From positions 11,036,001-11,100,000 of the forward strand of contig NW_020825288.1 in NCBI RefSeq assembly GCF_003286085.1: DNA of 64,000 nucleotides, written 5' to 3'. The stretch comes from Drosophila persimilis. Its lineage: Eukaryota; Arthropoda; Insecta; Diptera; Drosophilidae. The position numbers and the translations under genes are program-made. Below, in pieces: positions 14,135 through 23,946 of this stretch (its first letter is position 1; every line of letters starts with the position of its first letter). The notes beneath the pieces are model-generated. The model searched no databases and was not told where the DNA came from. It saw nothing but the letters and a program-made list of their open reading frames with translations.

Positions 14135-17100
14135 TCTCTTTCAAAGTCGGCAACCCGCAGAAGTACCGGTTTTTTGGGCAGGAAGGCAGGCAGGGCACAG
14201 AGAACAGCCAGGGGCACTGGCAATGGCACTGGCACTGGGAGCATATTGAAGTACGGTTCGATGCCAGCATTTTGCAGCTGCATTGTCATGTCAACCGATA
14301 AATTCACACATACGTGCCCGCATACCAACAAACAATTGGCACCTTTGGCAATCTTTTTTGGGCCACGTCGCAATTGCAAGTTGAAGTTCGAATTGGAGCA
14401 GCTGCTCTGTGTCGAACTCCAGGCCCCAGACCAGGACCCAGACCCAAAAGAGGTCGCTTCTATCCTGGCCTGGCCTGTCCTGGTCTGGCCTGTTCTGGCC
14501 CGGCAAAGTGTGTGCACTGAACTGTTAGTTATGTTCGCTGGCAGGCAGCACACAGGTCGCATACGTTACGTTTCCGCTGCTTGACTACTGAGCGGAATGT
14601 CTATCAACTCAATGCCGGCAATATGGCTGCCCTGCCTCTGCCTCCCGGGCTGTGGCAAAAAGGCTTTTGTGTGCGTGTCCACGGTCGCAGTACAGTAGTA
14701 ATCGCGATGGCAAGGATAACATTGCCAATTGACAGTCCTGCCCCAACTGTATGCGCTTAATAATATAAAAAGTGCCAACAGAAAAACTAAAATAGTAGCC
14801 CCAAAATACGTTTTGTAGTCACAATATAATTAATATTGTTTTTAATAAAATCAATTAAAAAGAAAATATAGCAAATATGACTAATTTATACTCTACAGGA
14901 ATCATCTCAGTTTGATAGAAATAGAGTAAAAGTGAAATAAGAGAGACAAGTATCCGCATTTATTTATCAAGCAAGTGAATAAATTAGTTGAAAATAAAAT
15001 TCGTGAATATTAAGTAAATGCATTAAAGACTAAAGACTAAAACCATTAAAACATCTTAGGATGCTTCGTTATGATCATTTATCATTTCCATTTAAAGAGT
15101 ATTAGACATTTATCAACGAATAATACCCATGAAAAAATTAAACCGGATTGATTCGTAGCACTAATTGTCCCCATGCCAAATGTGGGCGTTATATTGGCAT
15201 TATCCCCATTTACGAGTATAGTGGGAAATCCGTTTTTTGTTAATCAGTTTTAATTACTCCACGTTCGGGTTTTTATGGGTATGTGCACGAGTGTGTGCCG
15301 TGTCAGAGAGCTTACAATGTGTGTGTGCAACTTAAAGAACCGCATGCAGTGTGGCCGTATAAAAAGCCGCAGCATACTTATGCCAGAGAGCTTCAAAAGT
15401 TTTTGCCAAAATGCCTATGGCAAACATTTTGGTAAAGATTTTGCACAGAGAGCTCTGCGATTTGCAGACAGTTAGGCAAGGAAAAAGTTTCCCCCCTCCT
15501 CTTTAGTATCGCTGCGAATGTGTTTGTATAAGTGTGTGTTTCTGAGGGTACGTGGGAGTGCGGGTTGCGGGTGTGTGTGTTTGGTTGCAGTGGAATTTGC
15601 AATTATTGCCGCTTAGCACTAAAATTCCTTGCATGCCTGCGTGCCCCCACATTGAATGTAGCAACTTGGAAAAACTATTGTCAAGAGTTTTTCGACTCAC
15701 ACATACATACACACACGGCGAGCGACCCACACACAAGCACACGAAACACCAATGAATGACAAAAATGAATTTTAATAAAGTTGAGCAAATATTTGCATAT
15801 TTGCATGGGCGCTAAAAAGTTTCATTGACAAACTTTACCCACTACCACGGCACGGCGTCAGACAATAAACCAATTCGAGTCCATTCGCTGGCAATGTACT
15901 GGAATTTCGATTTAAATGTGACCAACTTTTGATGCGGGTATGCGTTGGCTCTGACGTCGGCGTCGGCGTCGGCTTCGGCTTCGGCAAGCACTGTAATTAG
16001 CTTTCGGCTTCACAAGCCTCAAAGTATTAAAGTCAATATTATGCATATGCCCTGTCCTCTCCTGTCATGCCCTTGCCTGTCCCTTAGCAAACATTTGTCC
16101 AGGTTCCAGGACCCAGGCCCAGGCCCAGGCTCAGGCCCAGATCAGCTCAAGCTCTTTAAACTTTCTTTGGCAAATCAATTTTCCCGACCGTGAACACGTA
16201 GCTGGGCGTAATAACTTTAAACTGTTTTAAAACTCGGCGGGAAAAATTTCATTACCTTTTGGTGGTGGGATGGACGGGACTGGAATGGAATGGCCAACCT
16301 TTTTGGTTATTTTCTGCCGCTCTCAAAGTAAATATTTGACAAGACAACGGAAACAACAACAACAGCAGGCAGCGGCAACAGCCATCAGCATCGTCGCCTT
16401 CGTTGTCGTTGTCCTTGCCGAAGCACTTAAAACCTAATTAAATTTGCATTACAATTTTTTCGGTTTTTATTTCATTTTTTTTTTTGTGTTCCTGTTACTT
16501 TGTTGTTGCTGCCTCTAATTTTGTTTTGAAAAACATCCATGAGCTTGCACCCGAAGGCAGAACAGACAAAGGATACCAACTGGGCAGGCCCCAGTTAGAC
16601 CCAGGACCAGGACCAGGACCAGTTCAGAACAGTCCATCCCCCGCTAGCTGGTCATCGGGAAAATATCAATAGGCAAAGGGCAAGGCAAGGCCGAGGAAAG
16701 TCATCAAAGCTTGGTCATATTTTGGAATTAATATAATTCATAATTTTGCTTTGATCTAGCTGCCAACGGAAAAGAGGAATGGGTTTTAAGTACGTTCGCA
16801 ATTAAAATCGTCTTTGACTCTTCATTCCAATATGAATTAATAGGGAAGACAAGTCTTATAGGCTTAGTAGCCCTTTTTAGTTTCCAAATATTATGATTGT
16901 TAGGTGGTTTTTCTACTTTCTATCATCATAACATCATAACATAATTATCATAACATCATTAAGCTCTCAGCACCTCAATACTTCCCAAACTACAGCAAAG
17001 TGTAGGCTTAAAGTTGAATTTCCCTTTGAAACGTGTCGTTACCACTGCAACTCTCCGACTGAATAGGCCAAGAAGCCTTCTTTTTTTTTGCGCTTCAGCA

Positions 17101-18619
17101 CAAAAATCAAGAAAAATAATATACAAAAAAGTAACCGAAGCAGACAACGTGAATATGAATGTACACATGTGCCTGCTTGCATTTTTTATTCTGCAATTCC
17201 AAAGAAACATTTAAACTCAACTTTCCAGTTTCGTCTAGAATTTTTCTGTCTACTTTTTGTTGATTTTCCCCATATAGTACTCCTACTTTCTGTTTCCTCT
17301 TTTTTGCGCTTGCCACCAAAAGGGTCTTTCAGACGCAGACTGTATTCAATGCAAATGCAGTAGAAGCAGATGTTCTGTCCAAATTGTATATTTATGAAAG
17401 ATCTTTCACCGCTTGGCTGGACTTGAATACTTGGTTTTGATGCGGTCGCTAAGTCGGGTATTGAGCCTCCCAGAGCCGGGCTCATAAACACGTAGAATAT
17501 TGGCCATCAAGTGGTGGTAGGAGGAGGGGCTTGGGGCCATTGATCAAGCCCTTTTGAGGCCACCCAGGAAATCATTTAAAAGACATTAAAATTTATTTGA
17601 GCGCTCGTTAAAATGTCAGCCTTACAAGTATATATACAATAAGCAATAAAAAGTGCGTGAGTCAGTAGAGTCCACTCCAGGCAAGAGGTGGGACTAACTG
17701 TAGATGTTATGTAAATGGCAGGAGCGAAACACGTGTTTCGGAAAAGCGAGGGTTTAAAGCCTTACGGCTTCATCAGGCACGGCGTATACGCAATAAGTTT
17801 CTTGAGCTGCAAACAAGACGGTGGGGTGGATGGGAGAGAGGTAGAGCCGGACAGCTGCAATAAAGTAAAAACTCAAAGATTTATTTCTTCCACGAAGTTG
17901 TGCTTGTGCTGCTGCTGCACACCCATACCCATACCCAATGGCCAGATATATAGATACAGAGTTTGTCTGGAGAGTAGTCCATATGTTGCGTGCAAATCAC
18001 AGTGCAGGCTGGGATGGGGTGCGGCTCGGTTCCTCAGCAGTCTGCCTCAGTCTGACTGTCTGTCCAGCTCACTGTCTGGCTAGCTGCCTGTCCGCCACCG
18101 CTGGCTACTAAAGACGTTGCCAACAGGAAGTTTGCAAACCAAAAGCGGTAGCGGCAAGATTTATTATAAAAATGCTCATAGCTCAGGCAGGCAAGCGGCA
18201 GCATATTACGTTAAAAGTGCACACTGCCACACACAAACATTATATACCCATAAGAATTTACGTGTGTGGCCAAAAGCAGCACGAGCAGGGCAAAAGTTGG
18301 CAGCAAATTGTGCGGTCCAACACTAAGGCGGGCAGCTCTTAATTGCACATTTATTTAGGTTCGCCAAGGCAGTTCGCAGCGCACTCAGCTCGTGTCTGGT
18401 CTGCTCTGGTCTCTGGTCTCAGGTCTGGTATGGCTTGGCCCGGCCTGGCTAGTCTGCTTAGTAGTTTATCATTCGCTGTACTTAAATTACGCCCTCTCTC
18501 TCTCTCCTGCTGCCACCCACACACAATCAAACACACACTCACACAGAGATAAAGCTCTAGGAACTTCCACATATTAGCCGAAGGAAAAACTTTGTTCTCG
18601 ATTCTGGTTCGCTGTTTTT

Positions 18620-18653
18620 TATACCCGATACTCAAAATGAGTATTGGGGTATA
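18620..18653. repeat. 5' terminal palindrome of the DINE-1-like element
   Basis: TATACCCGATACTC, a loop AAAAT, then GAGTATTGGGGTATA, a near-perfect inverted repeat with 14-15-nt arms. This is the subterminal inverted repeat seen at the 5' end of DINE-1 elements. Confidence 0.85.
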
Positions 18654-18763
18654 TTAGATTTGTGGTAAAAGTGTATGTGTGTAACGTCCAGAAGGAATCG
18701 TTTCCGACCCCATAAAGTATATATATTCTTGATCAGCATCAATAGCCGAGTCGATTGAGCCAT

Positions 18764-18819
18764 GTCTGTCTGTCCGTCCGTCCGTCTGTCCGTCTGTCCG
18801 TCCGTCCGTCTGTCCGTCC
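18764..18819. repeat. (GTCC/GTCT)n tract inside the DINE-1-like element
   Basis: Tetranucleotide repeats GTCC and GTCT in irregular order, in the position expected for this family. Confidence 0.9.
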
Positions 18820-18844
18820 CCTTCAGCGCCTAATGCTCAAAGAC

Positions 18845-19420
18845 TATAAGAGCTAGAGCAACGATGTTTTGGATCCAGACTTCTGTGATATGTCACTGCT
18901 CCAAAAATATTTCAAAACTTTGCCCCGCCCACTTCCGCCCCCCAAAGGGCGAAAATCTGTGGCATCCACAATTTCGACGATACGAGAAAACTAAAAACGC
19001 AGAATCGTAGAAGATGACTATATCTTCTAGAGTGCAAAATCTGAACCAGATCGTATAATTATTACAGCCAGAATCACGAAAACAATTTCACTCTTTCTCG
19101 CCCTGTCTCACTCTAACACACAGGTTTCATAGTCGGTTTTGCCAATTGCAAAATATGAGTTCAAGGATCTCAGAACCCATAAGAGCTAGAGCAACCAAAT
19201 TTGGTATCCACACTCCTGTGATATCGGACCTTGACCGTTTTGTGTCAGAATTTCGCCCCACCCCCATCCGCCCCCACAAAGGACGAAAATCTGTTGCATC
19301 CACAATATTGCAGATTCGAGAAAACTAAAAACGCAGAATCATAGAGAATGACTATATCTATCCGGTTGCTGAATTTGGATCAGATCAGATAATTTTTGTA
19401 GCCAAAAGGAACAAATCAAT
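18845..19420. repeat. Internal direct duplication in the DINE-1-like element
   Basis: Two diverged copies start at ATAAGAGCTAGAGCAA (18845 and 19179), offset by 334 bases. Each continues through TGTGATAT, a GCCCAC/CCGCCC block, GAAAATCTGT, GCATCCACAAT, GAGAAAACTAAAAACGCAGA and GACTATATCT in the same order. The divergence between copies says the duplication is old, so it probably belongs to the family rather than this copy. Confidence 0.8.
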
Positions 19421-19560
19421 TTGCATTGGCTACGCAGCGCCCGACGTCACGCTCAGACTGATTTTCTGTCTCTCTCGCACGCATTCTTTGTCGTGTCGTT
19501 TAATATTAGCGGCGTCTGCCGGAGGAGAGCCATACTGACTTAGTATCGGGTATAACTGTA

Positions 19561-19584
19561 GAGTTGCGGTGTCCGCAGCAACTC
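19561..19584. repeat. 3' hairpin of the DINE-1-like element
   Basis: GAGTTGC (19561-19567) and GCAACTC (19578-19584) form a perfect 7-bp stem with a 10-nt loop, just before CCCCCTCG and a T run. A short hairpin near the 3' end is a hallmark of Helitron/Helentron elements. Confidence 0.75.
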
Positions 19585-19604
19585 ACAACGTTCCCCCTCG
19601 TTTT

Positions 19605-20758
19605 TTGTGTGTGTGTGTGTTATTTTCCAGGAAGGAAGCAGCAGAAGCCTGGCAAAAGTTTTCGCCCCTTGACGCAGAACGGAAATCTGTATATTAAATG
19701 ACTAATTATAGACATTTTATTACCTTGAGCAAGATAAATGGCCAACAGTTGAGAGGGCCAGCCGAACTCCGGCACCCATTTCAGTTACTCACCGCTAAAC
19801 GAGCAACCTTTCTAGCCAGAAGGGGAAGGAGTAGTAGTGGTAACAGTAACAGTAACAGTAACAGCTTGTCAGTTGGCAGTTGCCAGAACATTTTCAATTA
19901 AAAAACATTCCCGCTAACCTTGAGGAGAAGGATAGAAAGGATGCGCGGAGTGAAATGAAAAGAAAATGGGAAAATCCGCAAAATTAAAATGACAAAAGCG
20001 AGGCGTTTACTTTAAAATGCATTTCCACAGAGAGAGAGGTAGCAGAAGCGGCAGCGGCGTCGTCAGTGTTGTCCTCATTGTCGGCGGCTCCGGCAATTTC
20101 CACGTTACGTTTCGTTTCATTTCAGTTAGTGCCATCTGCTACTCTGAAACCCTGCTCGGTGAAGCACCCAGTGGCACTCGGCGCCCATGTGTGTCGTGTC
20201 GTGTCCCCTTCAAATGCTGCAGTTGTTGCCTACACTTTCTACCCCCATGCCTCACCCTCACCCTCACCCCGTTGACAGTACGAAAATTTTTTGCAAGTGC
20301 TGCAAATGAATTTTTTGCCTTGCCCGCTCTAGTTTTCGCCTTGGATGCCGGTTGCCGTTGCCGTTGCCGTTGCCGTCGCCCTCCGCTCCCTTCTCAGTAC
20401 ATTTAGTGGCATCATGAGATGCTATTGCAATTTCCTTGCTTGTCGCACATACTAATTCGCCCACAGACCGGATAGACAGGCGCCCCCAACGGAACTGCTC
20501 CTGCCCTCCGCTCGCTTCCCTTCTCTATAAGCAATTTTCTATATACACAAGGATATATGTATAGTATATGGATGGAACAACAGAAAACATAACCACAAAC
20601 CAGCGTTAAAGCAAAGTGAGTGCGCTCAAATGCTTTGCATAAACGGAAAGTAATAATTTAACGCAAAATTTCCTTTTGCTGATGCGGATTCTGCTTCTGC
20701 TCCTTCGTTTGCTCCAGCTCCTGGTTCTTACGCTTCAATGGTTCTCTCTAAGGGCGGG
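19605..20758. other. Intronic spacer between the two mobile elements
   Basis: Contains (GT)n right after the DINE-1-like element (19606-19621), an (ACAGTA)n run at 19842-19863, GCCGTT repeats near 20350-20372 and mixed unique sequence. No gene or RNA feature is supported. Confidence 0.55.
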
Positions 20759-20780
20759 TGTGTGTGCGTGTGTGTGTGTG
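20759..20780. repeat. (TG)n microsatellite, 3' flank of the LINE
   Basis: A TG run with one CG interruption. On the LINE's strand it is (CA)n and directly follows the poly(A) tail. Together with the TG tract on the other side it marks the insertion target. Confidence 0.95.
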
Positions 20781-20982
20781 TTTTTTTTTTTTTTTTTTTT
20801 TTTTTGTTGTTGTGTGACTACAGGAAAGCTTCATGCCGACTCAGCCGAAGCCGAAGTGAGGGACTCTAACCGCTCTAAAACCAACCACACCTATCCCGGA
20901 TCCCGGCGGTACTGTCGCGAGATATTACTTCGCCGGGGGGAGATGCCCGTAGGGCTCTTCTCTTAACAATCTCCTTTATCCT
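20781..20982 (-). other. LINE 3' UTR and poly(A) tail
   Basis: About 177 nt follow the ORF2 TAA, ending in a CACAACAAC-like stretch and then 25 A residues on the element strand (20805-20781). No clear AATAAA is visible. The long unbroken A run points to a recent insertion. Confidence 0.85.
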
Positions 20983-23946
20983 TTATCTCCTAGCATTGCG
21001 TGCTCTTTCTTCGCGACGCAGTTTGGTAGCCATAGTTACGGCCATGAATCTAATCGCGGCCCAGTTTCCTTCCGACTCTAGCAGGCATTCTGCCAGGTTT
21101 GTCACCGCTGGCATTCTTCCAAGCTTGTTGCTTAGATCCTCTCGTTCTTGCCGAAATCTTGGACATTCGAAGAAGCAGTGCTCTGCGTCTTCGATGACCC
21201 CTGCGCAGACCACGCAGAAGGGGTCGTCCTCGTGCTTAAACCTATGCAGGTAGGCTTTAAAGCAACCGTGTCCTGTCAGCAGTTGTGTCAGGTGATACTC
21301 CACTTGTCCATGGCTACGGTTCAGCCAACTCTTCAGGTCTGGGATTAGCCTATGGGTCCATCGCCCTTTGCTGCTGTTATCCCACGAATCTTGCCATTGC
21401 AGGATTGTGCGCTGCCTTAAGGCACCTCTGGTGTCCTGGTCCGTAGTCCCCAGGGTTCGCTGTGCCCTGATTCCTGCGGCTTCTCTTGCCAGCAGATGGA
21501 TGGGAATCATTCCTGCTACCACAAGTGCGGCGTCTTGGGATACCGTTCTGAATGCGCAACACACCCTCAGGGCACACAGCCTCTGGACTGCGTTGCATTC
21601 TCGGGCATATGTTTTATGCTTCATTGCATCAACCCATATTGGTGCCGCGTACATTAGCGTTGAGCCAACTACGCTCGCTAGTAGCTTTCGCCTTGGCTGT
21701 TTCGGGCCTCCGGTGTTGGCCATGATGCGGGATAGGGCCACTGCCGTCTTTCCTGCTTTGCTGCTTGCATACGCCATGTGATGCTTGAAGCTGAGTCTGT
21801 GGTCAATCATGACCCCCAGGTACTTCAGGCTTGGACTGGAGCTAATAGTGCAGTCTCCTACTCGGATCGTGGCCGTCTCCACTACTTTCCTACTGCTTAT
21901 GAGCACCGCCTCCGTTTTGTGGGTGGCTAATGCGAGATCCCTCCCTGATAGCCATGTTCTGGCTCTCTCTACCGCGTCGTTGCAGATTTCTTCCGCCGCT
22001 TCTTTCTGTTTTGCCACTACGACTATCGCTATGTCGTCGGCAAAGCCTATCACCGTTGCGCCCATTGGCATATCCATCTTGAGGATTCCATCATACATGA
22101 TGTTCCACAGCAGCGGGCCGAGGACCGATCCTTGGGGAACTCCTCCAGTGATTTGGTGCTCACGTGTCCCCTTATCCGTCTCATATATGAGCAATCGGTC
22201 TCTTAGGTAGTCCGCGATGATATTCTGCAGATACGGCGGTACTTGAAAGTTTCTCAGTTCTTCTAGTATGTGATCCCAATTGGCAGAGTTGAATGCATTT
22301 TGGACATCGAGTGTTGCCACTATGCAATACTCTTTGGTCCCGTACATCCACCGGGTGCCATCGATAGCTCGCTTTGCTATCTCACATACCTCGCCGATTG
22401 CGTCCACCGTGGACCTGCCTTTGCGAAACCCGTGCTGTCTCGGTGAGAGCTGATGCGTTACTGCCTTCTCCAGCCTGGTGTGGATTATGCGCTCGAGGAT
22501 CTTACCCACTGTGTCGAGCATGCAGAGTGGTCTATAGGATGATGGCTCCTCGGTCGGCTTGTTCCCCTTGGGTAAGAGGACTAGCCGCTGTCGCTTCCAT
22601 GGTCTGGGGAAGGTCCCTTCGGACATGCACGCATTGAATAAATCCACGTACATTTGTGGATTGGTCTCAATAGCCGTGCGGAGAACGGCATTTGGGACCC
22701 CATCAGGTCCTGGTGCTTTGCCGTTCTTTATCCGTTGTAGAGCTTCGAGGACTTCTGCTCCCGTGGTGGCTTCTATTTCAGGTGGCGGTATTCTATCCAT
22801 CACCCTCTGGCCTGCCACTTTCTCTGGGAATAGGGTTTCTACTATGTTAACCAGCAGATCTGCACACATTGGCGGCGGGGGACTGAACACTCGCAGTCTC
22901 TTCATTACCAGCCTGTATGCGTAGCCCCAAGGGTTCGCATCTGCGTCATCGCAGAGCTTTTCGAAGCATTTGCGCTTGGCATCTTTGATCTGCCTCTTCA
23001 AGCAGCGTCTGCTTTCCTTATATTCTCCTTGGAGCCTCTCGAATTCCGGGGAACCTCTCGAACGCTGGTACAGTCGTCTTTTCCGCTGGCACTCCTGCCT
23101 GGCGCTACCTATTGCAGCGTTCCACCAATAAGCTGGCCTGCGGTTGTTCAGGCTTCTTCCTTTCCTTAGCATGGAGGCATCACATGCTTCCAGCGTATGT
23201 ATAGCCAGTTGGCTTGCTCTCTCTTCAGCCGTACCGTTGGTCTCGTAGTCCTCAAACATGGCCCGGACCATATCCGGCTCTAGCGTTTCGGTCTTATAAC
23301 CGATCCGCTTGCCAATGAACGGGTTAGGTGCGCCCGCTTCCTGGATTTCACATATGAGGGCTTGGTGGTCACTCCCGGTGTATAAGCCACTAACTTCCCA
23401 CGTTGTCCTGCGGCTGAGGCTGCTGCTCACGAACGTAAGGTCTATTATAGACCCCGTTCCAGCTCTGCCGAACGTCTGCTGTGTGCCTGTGTTCAGCAGT
23501 ACGGCATCCAACGTCGCAAAGCATTCTAGGAGTGCCTGTCCCCTTGGGTTCGTTCTCGGGCATCCCCACTCCGTCGCCCAAGCATTGAAATCGCCGGCTA
23601 TGAGCGTAGGGTGTTTCTCCCGCGCGTCTTCAGCAATCCTTTCCAGTGCCTGCGTCGCCTGCTGTAGGCTGAGGCTCGGGGGCAGGTAGCAGCTATATAT
23701 GTGCACTCCATTTATCCGGGCTCTGGCGAATCCGTCTCCGACGTATGTTTGCAGTAATTGCTGTGTGGGACTCGCACAGCTCCATATCGCTGCCTTCTTG
23801 CTCGAGTCAGCAATCCACTCTCCCGAGTTGCGATTCCGGTATTGCTCGCTTATGACTGCTACATCTATACGGTGCTCCCTTATTGTCTGGTCCAGCAGCT
23901 GCTGTGCCATCTCGCAGTGGTTGAGGTTTAGTTGGATGATTTTCAT
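20983..23946 (-). CDS. LINE ORF2: APE endonuclease and reverse transcriptase
   Basis: The 987-residue protein starts at the ATG of the ATGA overlap. The APE-type endonuclease covers about 1-225, with catalytic-type motifs NLNH (7-10), SEQY with Glu34, AGDFNAW (117-123), SIIDLTF with Asp169 and GSDHQAL with His194. It nicks the target to prime reverse transcription. The reverse transcriptase (about 400-720) shows KAPGPDGVPN, LDVQNAF (Asp547), GGVPQGSVLGPLLW and the catalytic FADD (635-638). A C-terminal zinc motif C911-X2-C914-X8-H923-X4-C928 (ending HCFFECPRF) is typical of the R1 clade. There is no RNase H domain. Length and motif set are normal for the clade and no stop or frameshift is seen. 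Sequence specificity for AC repeats would lie mainly in the endonuclease; this is inferred from the insertion site. Confidence 0.95.
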   Translation of the reverse strand: MKIIQLNLNHCEMAQQLLDQTIREHRIDVAVISEQYRNRNSGEWIADSSKKAAIWSCASPTQQLLQTYVGDGFARARINGVHIYSCYLPPSLSLQQATQALERIAEDAREKHPTLIAGDFNAWATEWGCPRTNPRGQALLECFATLDAVLLNTGTQQTFGRAGTGSIIDLTFVSSSLSRRTTWEVSGLYTGSDHQALICEIQEAGAPNPFIGKRIGYKTETLEPDMVRAMFEDYETNGTAEERASQLAIHTLEACDASMLRKGRSLNNRRPAYWWNAAIGSARQECQRKRRLYQRSRGSPEFERLQGEYKESRRCLKRQIKDAKRKCFEKLCDDADANPWGYAYRLVMKRLRVFSPPPPMCADLLVNIVETLFPEKVAGQRVMDRIPPPEIEATTGAEVLEALQRIKNGKAPGPDGVPNAVLRTAIETNPQMYVDLFNACMSEGTFPRPWKRQRLVLLPKGNKPTEEPSSYRPLCMLDTVGKILERIIHTRLEKAVTHQLSPRQHGFRKGRSTVDAIGEVCEIAKRAIDGTRWMYGTKEYCIVATLDVQNAFNSANWDHILEELRNFQVPPYLQNIIADYLRDRLLIYETDKGTREHQITGGVPQGSVLGPLLWNIMYDGILKMDMPMGATVIGFADDIAIVVVAKQKEAAEEICNDAVERARTWLSGRDLALATHKTEAVLISSRKVVETATIRVGDCTISSSPSLKYLGVMIDHRLSFKHHMAYASSKAGKTAVALSRIMANTGGPKQPRRKLLASVVGSTLMYAAPIWVDAMKHKTYARECNAVQRLCALRVCCAFRTVSQDAALVVAGMIPIHLLAREAAGIRAQRTLGTTDQDTRGALRQRTILQWQDSWDNSSKGRWTHRLIPDLKSWLNRSHGQVEYHLTQLLTGHGCFKAYLHRFKHEDDPFCVVCAGVIEDAEHCFFECPRFRQEREDLSNKLGRMPAVTNLAECLLESEGNWAAIRFMAVTMATKLRREERARNARR
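23943..23946 (-). promoter_or_regulatory. ATGA stop/start overlap coupling ORF1 and ORF2
   Basis: The ORF2 ATG (23946-23944) overlaps the ORF1 TGA (23945-23943). In other R1-clade LINEs such as SART1 an AUGA overlap supports translation of ORF2 by termination-reinitiation. The same mechanism is inferred here from the layout. Confidence 0.75.

Larger units (their letters stand above)
7786..18619. other. Intronic stretch with microsatellites, no gene seen
   Basis: This part of the intron contains ATCCA repeats (8520-8540), a G-rich tract (8664-8687), GTC/GTCAGC repeats (10070-10105), a (TC)n tract followed by a TATA-like box (11188-11235), (GGCTAC)n (11424-11459), CTG/CAG tracts that give poly-Leu or poly-Gln frames (11570-11620), a (GA)n tract (14089-14134) and an AT-rich block (14820-15130). 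All open frames here are low-complexity or without protein-like features. Confidence 0.55.
18620..19600. mobile_element. DINE-1/INE-1-like (Helentron-related) non-autonomous element
   Basis: The element opens with TATACCCGATACT (18620-18632) and carries the reverse complement AGTATCGGGTATA at 19542-19554. Its first 34 bases form a palindrome around AAAAT. The body has the typical DINE-1 order: a line like GAAGGAATCGTTTCCGACC and AAAGTATATATATTCTTGATC (18690-18735), GAGTCGATTGAGCCATGTC, a GTCC/GTCT tract, then GCCCACTTCCGCCC-type sequence. A hairpin follows at 19561-19584, then T6 and (GT)n. T-rich DNA flanks both ends, as expected of Helentron insertion between T residues. DINE-1 elements are rolling-circle, non-coding dispersed repeats common in Drosophila. 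No replicase is encoded. The family name rests on remembered DINE-1 features, and the exact 3' end is uncertain by some tens of bases. Confidence 0.8.

Noticed and set aside
14240..14270. GGTTCGATGCC resembling a tRNA B box
   Set aside because: No A box at the right distance and no cloverleaf can be drawn.
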